This document shows positions 8,045-16,260 of a DNA stretch of 56,777 nt, piece after piece. Source of the DNA: Azospirillum sp. TSO35-2. GTDB taxonomy: Bacteria; Pseudomonadota; Alphaproteobacteria; Azospirillales; Azospirillaceae. Positions within the stretch are counted from its first letter, which is position 1. Each line of letters begins with the position of its first letter. The stretch is from NCBI RefSeq assembly GCF_003116095.1, contig NZ_LGRA01000022.1:546806-603582 (forward strand). The letters are read 5' to 3'. The position numbers and the translations under genes were made by a program. The notes beneath the pieces were generated by a model, which saw only the letters and a list, made by a program, of their open reading frames with translations, searched no databases and had not been told where the DNA came from.

Positions 8045-9574
8045 TTATTTCCAGTGGGCGGCGTAGAAGCGCGGCAGCTCGTCCGGCTGGGCTGCGAAGT
8101 CGAGGTCGGAGGAGAAGGCGTAGTTGGTCGAATAGGAGAAGAGCGGCAGCAGATAGGCCTTTTCCGCGATGCGCGACAGCGCCTGCGCGTAGGTCTTCTT
8201 GCGGGTGTCGAGGTCGATCGTGGTGTCGGCCTTGTCGAGCAGCGCCTTGACCTCGGGGTCGCGGCTCATATCGTCCTCGTTGCCCTTGAACCACACGCCG
8301 GTGAAGGCGGAGGCGTCGGCCACCGAGAAGGAGCCCCAGGTCTGGAAATAGATCGGCACCTTGCCCGCACGGCTCAGCTCGCGCAGGGCGGCGTATTTCA
8401 TGAACTGAAGGTTGGCGCGGATGCCGATGGCGCGCAGATAGCCGATCACCGCCTCGGCGTAGTCGCGCTCGCGGTAGGCGTAGAGGTCGATGTCGAAGCC
8501 GTTCGGGTAGCCGGCCTCTGCCAGCAGGGCCTTGGCCTTGGCCGGGTCGTAGGCGTAGCGCGGCACGCCCTCGTCGGTGCAGCCGACCTGATCGATGAAG
8601 CAGGCGGAGTTCATCACGCGGGCGCCGCCGCGCACCAGATTGTCGACCATCGCCTTGCGGTCGATGGCGTGGGAGATCGCCTGACGGACCTTTGGGTTCT
8701 TCATCGGCGTGTTGGGATCGCTGCGGCCGGCGGAGTCGAACTGGAGGAAGCCGACGCGCATGGTTTCGGCCGCGAGCACGCTGACGTTGGGAACGGCCTG
8801 GAGCTGGGCGGCCTGGTCGTTCGGCACCCGCCAGATCCAGTCGACGCCGCCGGTCATCAGCTCCGCCATGCGGGTTTCGCCGTCGGGGATGACGCGGAAT
8901 TCCAGCTTGCCGATGGACGGGTCGCCGATCGGGCTGCCCTTCCAATAGGTCTTCGACTTCTCCATCTTCACGGCCTTGCCGTTCTCCACCGACACGATGC
9001 GGTAGGGGCCGGTGCCGATGGGCGCCTTGGCGAAGCCGTCGAGGCCGACCTTCTTGAAATAGGCCGCCGGATAGATCGGCGTCGGGCCGGACAGATACTC
9101 CAGCGCCGCCGGGAACGGCCCCTTCAGGTGGATGCGCACCTTGTAGTCGTCGATCTTCTCGGTGCCGGTCATCCAGTCGACGTTCTGCTTGGTCACCACC
9201 TTCGCGTCCGGCGTCAGCACGTAGTTGAAGGTGAAGACCACGTCATCCGCCGTGAAGGGCGAGCCGTCCTGGAAGGTCACGCCCCGGCGCAGCTCCAGAT
9301 CCAGCGTCGTCGGGTCGACCCAGCTCCAGGAGGTGGCGAGATACGGCTCGTAGGCTCCGGTCTTCAAATTGTGGTGGATCAGCGTCTCCCAAACATGATG
9401 GGCGATGATGACGCCTTCGCGTACGTTGTTGTGATAGGGGCTGATGTTCTCCGGCTCGCTGTCGGAGGCATAGATCAGCGTGTCGTTGGCCTTGTCGGCA
9501 AAGGCCGCGCCGGGCAGCGCGACGGCCAGCGACGCCGCGAGCAGAACAGACTTACCGTACGCAAAGGGCGCCAT
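8045..9574 (-). CDS. peptide ABC transporter periplasmic substrate-binding protein
   Basis: A 509-aa SBP family 5 protein. The first 26 residues form a Sec signal peptide with probable cleavage after AFA. The frame opens six codons earlier at a TTG, but the ATG at 9574 has GGAG eight bases upstream and gives a proper signal peptide. Family features include the N-terminal LIYASDSEPENISPY region, the GPYRI motif and the C-terminal YLLPLFSY region. First gene of the leftward importer operon, divergent from the LysR gene at 9710. Ligand probably peptides, given the two M20 peptidases downstream; opines or other amides remain possible. Confidence 0.9.
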   Translation of the reverse strand: MAPFAYGKSVLLAASLAVALPGAAFADKANDTLIYASDSEPENISPYHNNVREGVIIAHHVWETLIHHNLKTGAYEPYLATSWSWVDPTTLDLELRRGVTFQDGSPFTADDVVFTFNYVLTPDAKVVTKQNVDWMTGTEKIDDYKVRIHLKGPFPAALEYLSGPTPIYPAAYFKKVGLDGFAKAPIGTGPYRIVSVENGKAVKMEKSKTYWKGSPIGDPSIGKLEFRVIPDGETRMAELMTGGVDWIWRVPNDQAAQLQAVPNVSVLAAETMRVGFLQFDSAGRSDPNTPMKNPKVRQAISHAIDRKAMVDNLVRGGARVMNSACFIDQVGCTDEGVPRYAYDPAKAKALLAEAGYPNGFDIDLYAYRERDYAEAVIGYLRAIGIRANLQFMKYAALRELSRAGKVPIYFQTWGSFSVADASAFTGVWFKGNEDDMSRDPEVKALLDKADTTIDLDTRKKTYAQALSRIAEKAYLLPLFSYSTNYAFSSDLDFAAQPDELPRFYAAHWK

Positions 9575-9630
9575 GTCCGAAGCTCCGTCCAAGGGGTTCC
9601 GTTTGCACGAAAGTTAGCCATGACACGGTA

Positions 9631-9660
9631 TTGTGCAGATTGCCGTGCCACAATTATAAT
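9631..9660 (+). promoter_or_regulatory. probable sigma70 promoter of the lysR gene at 9710
   Basis: TTGTGC at 9631-9636 and a perfect TATAAT at 9655-9660 are separated by 18 bases, 50 bases before the LysR start. An inverted repeat TTGTG (9631-9635) and CACAA (9649-9653) covers the -35 and spacer, fitting autoregulation by the LysR protein and control of the divergent importer operon from the same site. Confidence 0.5.
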
Positions 9661-9709
9661 AGGGCGAAGCTTGCGTTGCTGATTTGGCAACGAGTCAGCG
9701 GGGACCGCC

Positions 9710-10618
9710 ATGAACAGCACGGCGCTGCGCTATTTTCTGGAGGTTGCCCGCACCGGCTCGATCGCCGACGCCTCCGTCCGTCTCAACGTCGCCTCCTCCG
9801 CCATCAGCCGGCAGATCGCCCATCTGGAAGCCGATCTCGGCGTCGAGCTGTTCGAACGCCGCCCGCGCGGCATGGTGCCGAGCCCGGCCGGCGAGCAGCT
9901 CGCCCGCCACGCCCGCCGCGTCTTCCTGGAAGAGGAGGCGATCGTCAACGAGCTGAAGCGGCTGCGCGGGCTGGCCACCGGCGTCGTGCGCATCGCCGCG
10001 ACGGAGGGGTTCGGCCTCAGCCTGATCCCGGCGGCGATCCGCGGCTTTCGCGAACGCCATCCCGGCATCCGCATCGAACTGCGCGTCAAGGCGCCGGCCG
10101 AGGTGACCCGCATGGTCCGCGACGGCGACGTCGACATCGGGGCGACCTTCTCCTTCGCCCAACAACCGGGCGTGCGGGCCATCGGCGAGGGCCGGGCGCC
10201 GGTGCTGGCGGTGATGGCGAAGGACCATCCCTTGGCGACGCGCGTCGTGCTGTCGCTCGCCGAACTGGCCGGCGAGCCGCTGGCGCTGCCCGAAAAGGAC
10301 ACCACCGCGCGGCAGGTGTTCGACATCGCCTGCGGCCTCGCCGGTGTCGCGGTGGAACCGGTGCTCGTCTCGAACTACATCGCCGCCCTGTGGGCGTTCG
10401 CCGCGGAAGGCGGCGGCCTCACCATCGCCAGCCCCTTCACCGTCCATGCCCCCAGCGTCGGCAGCCAGGTGGCGCTGGTGCCGATCGACGCGCCGACGCT
10501 CGACCAGCGCCAGTATCAGATCCTGACGATGCTCGGCCGCCGCCTGCCCGACGCGGTGGACGCCTTCGCCGCGCACCTTCTCGGCGTCATCGCCGGGCTC
10601 GGGCAGGCGACGGCCTGA
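9710..10618 (+). CDS. LysR family transcriptional regulator of the peptide importer operon
   Basis: A 302-aa LysR protein. The N-terminal winged helix-turn-helix is clear (LRYFLEVARTGSIADAS then ASSAISRQIAHLE, residues 4-37) and is followed by a periplasmic-binding-protein-like effector domain. It is divergent from the importer/peptidase operon, with 135 bases between the two start codons, the usual arrangement for a LysR protein controlling its neighbour. Effector unknown; a peptide or amino acid is the natural guess. Confidence 0.85.
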   Translation: MNSTALRYFLEVARTGSIADASVRLNVASSAISRQIAHLEADLGVELFERRPRGMVPSPAGEQLARHARRVFLEEEAIVNELKRLRGLATGVVRIAATEGFGLSLIPAAIRGFRERHPGIRIELRVKAPAEVTRMVRDGDVDIGATFSFAQQPGVRAIGEGRAPVLAVMAKDHPLATRVVLSLAELAGEPLALPEKDTTARQVFDIACGLAGVAVEPVLVSNYIAALWAFAAEGGGLTIASPFTVHAPSVGSQVALVPIDAPTLDQRQYQILTMLGRRLPDAVDAFAAHLLGVIAGLGQATA

Positions 10619-10636
10619 ATTCCCGCCCGCATCGGA

Positions 10637-11068
10637 TCAGCCGCCGTGGAAGCCCTTCAGCCGGTCCTCGTCGAGCCCGATGTCCGATTTGAAGGGGCCC
10701 GTCTGCGCCGCCTGCAGGATCTGGTCGATGAAGGCGCGATACGCGTCGGCCGTTCCGCCCTGTCCCGGGCCGCCCTTTGGGGAGACCGGCTCGACGGAGC
10801 TGCTGTAGGCGTTGCCGTCGGTGCTGAGCGCGTCCTGAACCTTGTAGGCGGGAACGAAGACGCTGTCGCCCTCGAGGTTGCCTTCCCCGGCATGCTGCGA
10901 GGCCCGGGAGAGTTCGATCCGCCCCTCGTCGTCCGGCGCGGAGAGAATCTTCACGCCCCGCAAGATGGTCGCCTTGCCGCGCGCGTTCCACGCGGCGTCC
11001 TGTTCGAAGGTGTCCTTGTCGTACATCCGCTCGACGCTCGAACGGTCGTTGACGTTCGCTTCGGCCAT
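10637..11068 (-). CDS. conserved-looking hypothetical protein, 143 aa
   Basis: I do not recognise this family. The ATG at 11068 is preceded by GGAGG with a five-base spacer, a strong site, so it is very likely translated; a TTG four codons upstream is less likely. The protein is acidic and hydrophilic, with no signal peptide, membrane helix or cysteine. It contains a central segment VFVPAYKVQDAL and a Gly/Pro-rich linker before a helical C-terminus (AYRAFIDQILQAAQ). It lies between the LysR gene (convergent, 18 bases apart) and the divergent formate dehydrogenase operon. Confidence 0.6.
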   Translation of the reverse strand: MAEANVNDRSSVERMYDKDTFEQDAAWNARGKATILRGVKILSAPDDEGRIELSRASQHAGEGNLEGDSVFVPAYKVQDALSTDGNAYSSSVEPVSPKGGPGQGGTADAYRAFIDQILQAAQTGPFKSDIGLDEDRLKGFHGG

Positions 11069-11209
11069 GACTGCCTCCAAGTCGTTGACTTGGGAAACAC
11101 GGGACCCTGCCCGGTCGGTCCGCCGGAACGCCCAAATTCCACCATTGCAATCACAGGGCTCCGGGGAAATAGTTTGTTATCAGAACATTCGGCTCATCCT
11201 ATTGCTTTC

Positions 11210-11233
11210 TGGCATCTGGTATACGCCATGCCA
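11210..11233. promoter_or_regulatory. inverted repeat upstream of the formate dehydrogenase operon
   Basis: TGGCAT (11210-11215) and ATGCCA (11228-11233) flank a central GTATAC (11219-11224), all sharing one symmetry axis. The core TGGTATAC resembles operators of GntR/FadR-type regulators, a resemblance from family knowledge and not proof. It lies between the 143-aa gene (start 11068) and the formate dehydrogenase operon and could control either. Confidence 0.4.
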
Positions 11234-11246
11234 AGCTGCTAGGCTG

Positions 11247-13073
11247 ATGAGCATCAAGGACGCGGACCATCCAGCAAGGGCCAGAAACGTCGTGACCTCA
11301 GTGAACCCGATGACCATCCCGACGCCACCGCTTGGGCAGGTTCCCGCCCGCAGCATTCACCCCGGCTCCGGCCGTCGCAAGACGCGCGATCATCAGAAGG
11401 GACGTCAGGTCGATCCGCTCAGCCTGGACGAGGTGCGCGCGCTGCTTGGCGACCGCTCGCGCCAGCCCGACCTGCTGATCGAGCATCTTCACCTGCTCCA
11501 GGACCATTACGGCTGCCTGCACGCGCGCCATCTCGCCGCCCTGGCGAAGGAGATGCGGCTGGCGCTGGTCGAGGTCTACGAGGTCGCGTCCTTCTACGCC
11601 CATTTCGACATCGTGATGGACGGCGAACCCGCCCCGCCGAAGATCACCATCCGCGTCTGCGATTCGCTGAGCTGCGCGCTGGCCGGCGCGGAACAGCTTC
11701 TGGACGCGCTGAAGGCCGGGGTCGACGAGCGGGAGGTCCGCGTCGTGCGCGCGCCCTGCATGGGCGGCTGCGACAAGGCTCCGGTCACCGCCATCGGCCA
11801 CAGCCTGCACGAGAACGCCACGGTCGACAGCGTGCTCGACGCGGTGGCGCACGGTCACACCCGCCCGGACATCCCCGACTACATCGGCCTGAGCGACTAT
11901 ATCCGCAACGGCGGCTACAAGATGCTGGCGGAATGCCTCAACGGCGCGCGCGACGTCGACGGCGTGCTGAAGGGGCTGGAGGATTCCAGCATCCGCGGCC
12001 TGGGCGGTGCCGGCTTCCCGACCGGCCTGAAATGGCGCTATGTCCGGGCCGAACCGGGCCCGCGCATGATGGCGATCAACGGCGACGAGGGCGAGCCCGG
12101 CACCTTCAAGGACCGCTACCACCTGGAGCGCGACCCTCACCGCTTCCTCGAAGGGATGCTGATCGGCGCCTGGACGGTCGAGGCGACCGACGTCTACATC
12201 TACCTGCGCGACGAATACCCGCAATGCCGGGAAATCCTGCTGCGCGAGATCCCGAAGATCGAGGCGGCCGGCTTCTCGCCCCACACCCGGATCCATCTGC
12301 GCCGGGGGGCCGGCGCCTACATCTGCGGTGAGGAATCGGCGATGCTGGAGAGCATCGAGGGCAAGCGCGGGCTGCCGCGGCACAAGCCGCCCTTCCCCTC
12401 GGTCGTCGGGCTGTTCGGCCGCCCGACGCTGATCAACAACATCGAGACGGTGTTCTGGGTCCGCGAGATCCTGGAAAAGGGCGGCGCCTGGTTCGCCAGC
12501 CACGGCGCCAACGGCCGCAAGGGGCTGCGCACCTTCTCGGTGTCGGGCCGGGTGAAGGAGCCGGGGGTCAAGCTCGCCCCGGCCGGCACCACCCTGCTGG
12601 AACTGGTCGAGAACTACTGCGGCGGCATGGCCGACGGCCACACGCTGAAGGGCTATCTGCCCGGCGGTCCGTCGGGCGGCATCCTGCCGGCGTCGATGGC
12701 GAACATCCCGCTCGACTTCGGGACGCTGGAGCCGCACGGCTCCTTCATCGGGTCGGCCGCCGTCATCGTGCTGTCCGACAAGGACAACATGCGGGACGTC
12801 GCGCTCAACCTCCTGAAATTCTTCGAGGACGAGAGCTGCGGCCAGTGCACGCCCTGCCGCGTCGGCACCGAAAAGGCGGTGCGCCTGATCAGCCAGCCGG
12901 AATGGGACGAGGAACTGCTGGCCGCGCTCGGCAAAGTGATGGGCGACGCCTCGATCTGCGGCCTGGGCCAGGCGGCGATGAACCCGATCAAGCAGGTCAT
13001 GAAGCATTTCCGCGACGACTTCGTTTCGCGCCAAAGCGCAGACGGCCAAAGCGCAGACGGGTCGAAGGGGTAA
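11247..13073 (+). CDS. NAD-dependent formate dehydrogenase, fused gamma-beta subunit (FdsG-FdsB)
   Basis: A 608-aa fusion of the two diaphorase subunits that pass electrons from the molybdenum subunit to NAD. Residues 55-180 are the thioredoxin-like NuoE/FdsG domain with [2Fe-2S] cysteines C138-x4-C143 and C171-x3-C175. The rest is NuoF/FdsB: the NADH/FMN motifs GLGGAGFPTG and NGDEGEPGTFKDR, YICGEESAMLESIEG, and the [4Fe-4S] motif ESCGQCTPC. In many bacteria these are separate genes. The start is uncertain: ATG 11247, GTG 11292 or 11301 and ATG 11310 are all in frame and none has a strong Shine-Dalgarno site; homology begins well after all of them. Ten bases before fdsA. Confidence 0.88.
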   Translation: MSIKDADHPARARNVVTSVNPMTIPTPPLGQVPARSIHPGSGRRKTRDHQKGRQVDPLSLDEVRALLGDRSRQPDLLIEHLHLLQDHYGCLHARHLAALAKEMRLALVEVYEVASFYAHFDIVMDGEPAPPKITIRVCDSLSCALAGAEQLLDALKAGVDEREVRVVRAPCMGGCDKAPVTAIGHSLHENATVDSVLDAVAHGHTRPDIPDYIGLSDYIRNGGYKMLAECLNGARDVDGVLKGLEDSSIRGLGGAGFPTGLKWRYVRAEPGPRMMAINGDEGEPGTFKDRYHLERDPHRFLEGMLIGAWTVEATDVYIYLRDEYPQCREILLREIPKIEAAGFSPHTRIHLRRGAGAYICGEESAMLESIEGKRGLPRHKPPFPSVVGLFGRPTLINNIETVFWVREILEKGGAWFASHGANGRKGLRTFSVSGRVKEPGVKLAPAGTTLLELVENYCGGMADGHTLKGYLPGGPSGGILPASMANIPLDFGTLEPHGSFIGSAAVIVLSDKDNMRDVALNLLKFFEDESCGQCTPCRVGTEKAVRLISQPEWDEELLAALGKVMGDASICGLGQAAMNPIKQVMKHFRDDFVSRQSADGQSADGSKG

Positions 13074-13083
13074 GGAGACCGAC

Positions 13084-15858
13084 ATGTCCAACGGCATCAC
13101 GTTCACCCTGGACGGCACCGAGGTCGTCGCACAACCCGGCGAGACGATCTGGCAGGTCGCCAACCGTGTCGGCACCGAAATCCCGCATCTCTGCCACACC
13201 CCGAAACCCGGTTATCGGCCGGACGGCAACTGCCGGGCCTGCATGGTGGAAATCACCGGCGAGCGCGTGCTGGCGGCGTCCTGCGTCCGCAAGCCGACCC
13301 CCGGCATGACGGTGCAGACCGCGTCGGACCGCGCCCGGGACTCGCGCAAGCTGGTGTTCGAACTCCTGCTGGCCGACCAGCCGGAGCGGGAGACCGCGCA
13401 CGACCCCAACTCCGTCTTCTGGCGATGGGCTGACCGGGTGGAGATCGCCGGCAGCCGCTTTCCCACGGTGGATCGTCCGACCAAGACCGACGACCTGTCG
13501 CACCCGGCGATGGCGGTCCAGCTCGACGCCTGCATCCACTGCAACCTGTGCGTCCGCGCCTGCCGCGAGGTCCAGGTCAACGACGTCATCGGCATGGCGG
13601 CGCGCGGCCATCTGGAAAAGATCGTCTTCGATTTCGACGACCCGATGGGCCAATCGACCTGCGTCGCCTGCGGCGAGTGCGTGCAGGCCTGCCCGACCGG
13701 CGCGCTGATGCCGGCGACGCTGGTGGACGAACAGGGCGTCTACACCAACGCGCCCGACCGCGAGGTCCACTCGGTCTGCCCCTATTGCGGCGTCGGTTGC
13801 CAGCTCACCTACCGGATCCGCGAGAACAGGATCGTCGCCGTCGACGGCCGGGACGGCCCGTCCAACCAGAACCGCCTGTGCGTCAAGGGCCGCTTCGGTT
13901 TCGACTACGCCCATCACGCCGACCGGCTGACCGTGCCGCTGATCCGCAAGGAGGGGGTGTCGAAGCACGACGTCGACATCGACCCGATGAACCCCTTCAC
14001 CCATTTCCGCGCCGCGACCTGGGACGAGGCGCTGGCGGTGGCGTCCGGCGGGCTGAAGAAGATCCGGGACGAGCGGGGCGGCAACGCGCTGGCCGGTTTC
14101 GGCTCGGCCAAGGGCTCCAACGAGGAGGCCTATCTGTTCCAGAAGCTGGTCCGCGCCGGCTTCGGCACCAACAACGTCGACCACTGCACCAGGCTGTGCC
14201 ACGCCTCGTCGGTCGCGGCGCTGATCGAAGGCGTCGGGTCGGGGGCGGTGTCGGCGCCCTTCATGGCGGCCGAGGACGCCGAGGTCATCGTCATCATCGG
14301 CGCCAACCCGACCGAAAACCATCCGGTGGCGGCGACCTTCTTCAAGAACGCCGCGGAGCGCGGGGCGAAGCTGATCGTCATGGACCCGCGCGGGCTGGCG
14401 ATGGCCCGCCACGCCACGCACATGCTGCAGTTCACGCCGGGCCGCGACGTGTCGATGCTGAACGCCATCCTGCACACCATCATCCAGGAGGGGCTCTACG
14501 ACCGCCAATACGTCCAGGCCAACACCGAGGATTTCGAGGCGCTGGCCGAGACCGTCAAGGACTACCCGCCGGAGGAGATGGCGAAGGTCTGCGGCATTCC
14601 GGCCGCGACCCTGCGCGAGGTGGCGCGGCTGTTCGCCCGCGCCAAGTCGTCCATCATCTTCTGGGGCATGGGCGTGTCGCAGCACATCCACGGCACCGAC
14701 AACAGCCGCTGCCTGATCGCGCTGTCGCTCGTCACCGGCCAGATCGGCCGTCCCGGCACCGGCCTGCACCCGCTGCGCGGCCAGAACAACGTCCAGGGCG
14801 CGTCCGACGCCGGCCTGATCCCGATGTTCTACCCCGACTACAAGTCCGTCGAGGATCCCGAGGTCCAGGCCTTCTACGAAAACTACTGGGGCACCAAGCT
14901 GGACGGCAAGCGCGGGCTGACCGTGGTCGAGATCATGGACGCGGTCCATGACGGCCGCATCCGCGGCTGCTACATCGAAGGCGAGAATCCCGCCATGTCC
15001 GATCCGGACGTGACCCACGCCCGCGAGGCGCTGGCCATGCTGGAACATCTCGTCGTGCAGGACATCTTCCTGACCGAGACGGCGAAATACGCCGACGTCG
15101 TCCTTCCCGCCTCCGCCTGGCCGGAAAAGGACGGCACCGTCATCAACACCAACCGGCAGGTCCAGATGGGTCGCGCCGCGGTGCCGCTGCCCGGGGAGGC
15201 GCGCCAGGATCTGTGGATCATCCAGGACATGGCGCGCGGGCTTGGCCTCGACTGGAACTACCGTCACGTCTCCGAGGTGTTCACCGAGATGGTCGGCGCC
15301 ATGCCGTCGCTCGCCAACATCACCTGGGAACGGGTGGAGCGCGAGGACTCCGTCACCTACCCGGTCGACGGCCCGGACGAGCCCGGCCATGACATCGTGT
15401 TCGGCAACGGCTTCCCGACCAAGTCCGGCCGCGGGCGCTTCGTGCCGGCCCGGCCGATCAACCCGGCGGAAACCCCCGACGTCGACTATCCGCTGGTGCT
15501 CACCACCGGCCGCCAGCTGGAGCATTGGCACACCGGGTCGATGACCCGCCGCTCCACCGTGCTCGACGCCGTCGAACCGGAGGCGGTCGCCTACGTCTCC
15601 CCGCACGACCTGACCCGCGCCGGCATGAGGACCGGGGATTACATGCTGGTGTCGAGCCGCCGCGGCACGATCCGCCTGAAGGCACGCATCGACGACCGCA
15701 TGCCGGTCGGCCTGGTGTTCATCCCCTTCGCCTACGCCGAAGCGGCGGCGAACGTGCTGACCAACCCGCAGCTCGACCCGTTCGGCAAGATCCCGGAGTT
15801 CAAATACTGCGCGATCCGCATCGAAAAGGCCCTGCCCGCCGCCGAGGCCGCCGAGTGA
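13084..15858 (+). CDS. fdsA: NAD-dependent formate dehydrogenase alpha subunit, molybdopterin enzyme
   Basis: A 924-aa cytoplasmic molybdo-enzyme oxidising formate to CO2. Domains in order: [2Fe-2S] ferredoxin (C37, C50, C53, C67); two [4Fe-4S] sites (C150-153-156-160 and C193-196-199-203); the proximal [4Fe-4S] of the catalytic domain (C232, C235, C239, C266); then the bis-MGD domain with LCHASS, where C372-H373 match the molybdenum-ligand Cys and catalytic His. It is the Cys form; no in-frame TGA is present. Start ATG 13084 has AAGGAG upstream. fdsC (FdhD-like maturation) and fdsD do not follow, so they must be elsewhere or dispensable. Confidence 0.92.
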   Translation: MSNGITFTLDGTEVVAQPGETIWQVANRVGTEIPHLCHTPKPGYRPDGNCRACMVEITGERVLAASCVRKPTPGMTVQTASDRARDSRKLVFELLLADQPERETAHDPNSVFWRWADRVEIAGSRFPTVDRPTKTDDLSHPAMAVQLDACIHCNLCVRACREVQVNDVIGMAARGHLEKIVFDFDDPMGQSTCVACGECVQACPTGALMPATLVDEQGVYTNAPDREVHSVCPYCGVGCQLTYRIRENRIVAVDGRDGPSNQNRLCVKGRFGFDYAHHADRLTVPLIRKEGVSKHDVDIDPMNPFTHFRAATWDEALAVASGGLKKIRDERGGNALAGFGSAKGSNEEAYLFQKLVRAGFGTNNVDHCTRLCHASSVAALIEGVGSGAVSAPFMAAEDAEVIVIIGANPTENHPVAATFFKNAAERGAKLIVMDPRGLAMARHATHMLQFTPGRDVSMLNAILHTIIQEGLYDRQYVQANTEDFEALAETVKDYPPEEMAKVCGIPAATLREVARLFARAKSSIIFWGMGVSQHIHGTDNSRCLIALSLVTGQIGRPGTGLHPLRGQNNVQGASDAGLIPMFYPDYKSVEDPEVQAFYENYWGTKLDGKRGLTVVEIMDAVHDGRIRGCYIEGENPAMSDPDVTHAREALAMLEHLVVQDIFLTETAKYADVVLPASAWPEKDGTVINTNRQVQMGRAAVPLPGEARQDLWIIQDMARGLGLDWNYRHVSEVFTEMVGAMPSLANITWERVEREDSVTYPVDGPDEPGHDIVFGNGFPTKSGRGRFVPARPINPAETPDVDYPLVLTTGRQLEHWHTGSMTRRSTVLDAVEPEAVAYVSPHDLTRAGMRTGDYMLVSSRRGTIRLKARIDDRMPVGLVFIPFAYAEAAANVLTNPQLDPFGKIPEFKYCAIRIEKALPAAEAAE

Positions 15859-15860
15859 GG

Positions 15861-15879
15861 CGGCGCTCGGGCAGCGCCG
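15861..15879 (+). terminator. hairpin after fdsA
   Basis: CGGCGCT (15861-15867) and AGCGCCG (15873-15879) form a perfect 7-bp stem with a five-base loop, three bases after the fdsA stop codon, followed by a short T-containing stretch (GTTAGGTCGGGTTT). Probable weak terminator of the formate dehydrogenase operon. Confidence 0.45.
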
Positions 15880-15929
15880 GTTAGGTCGGGTTTCACCAGC
15901 GACGGTGCGACACGCGCGGCAAGGCTGCG

Positions 15930-15945
15930 TGGCGCACCGGTTGCT
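15930..15945 (+). promoter_or_regulatory. possible sigma54 promoter
   Basis: TGGCGC-ACCGG-TTGCT has the -24 GG and -12 GC doublets exactly 10 bases apart and an intact TTGCT element; the -24 half differs from TGGCAC at one base. It is 315 bases before exuT. It may be a chance match, because no enhancer-binding protein gene is nearby. Confidence 0.25.
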
Positions 15946-15998
15946 TTCGGAAACCTGTCAAGCCGCCAGCCTTGACGATATGTCGCAGGCCGCCATGG

Positions 15999-16048
15999 TT
16001 GATCCCGACGAAACAATAGGACTACCATACCAGCACTGGAATGGTAGT
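15999..16048 (+). promoter_or_regulatory. promoter-like element overlapped by a 28-bp palindrome (operator of the hexuronate operon)
   Basis: The palindrome spans 16021-16048: arms ACTACCAT and ATGGTAGT enclose an inner CCAG/CTGG pair on the same axis, so 26 of 28 positions are symmetric. A weak sigma70-like pair, TTGATC at 15999 and TACCAT at 16023 (18-base spacer), would place the -10 inside the left arm, the geometry of a repressor blocking polymerase. Hexuronate operons are commonly controlled by GntR-type repressors (UxuR/ExuR), but none is encoded in this window. An RNA hairpin is the alternative reading. Confidence 0.5.
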
Positions 16049-16260
16049 ATGTGAGTCCCGAGGTCGTTTACGACCTCGTGCCGGCTCCGACGATGAACGG
16101 ACCGCTTCAGGAGAGTTGCTGCACGTGCGACCGCCAACCACCGCGGCGTGGGATCCCCTTGACCGGATCCCCGCACAAGCGGGTGGCGACGGCCGAGGAA
16201 TCAACGCTGGTGCGCCGGACGGCGGCGGAAAGCCGCTGCGTCATGGCGGGAGATATCAAC

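Noticed and set aside
11196..11216. Sigma54-like bases (TTGCT and TGGCAT) before the formate dehydrogenase operon
   Set aside because: The two elements are in the wrong order and spacing on either strand. The symmetric site is a better explanation.
12997..15606. A minus-strand open frame of 869 codons opposite fdsA
   Set aside because: It is a shadow of the formate dehydrogenase alpha subunit, whose metal-binding cysteines are all in place on the plus strand.
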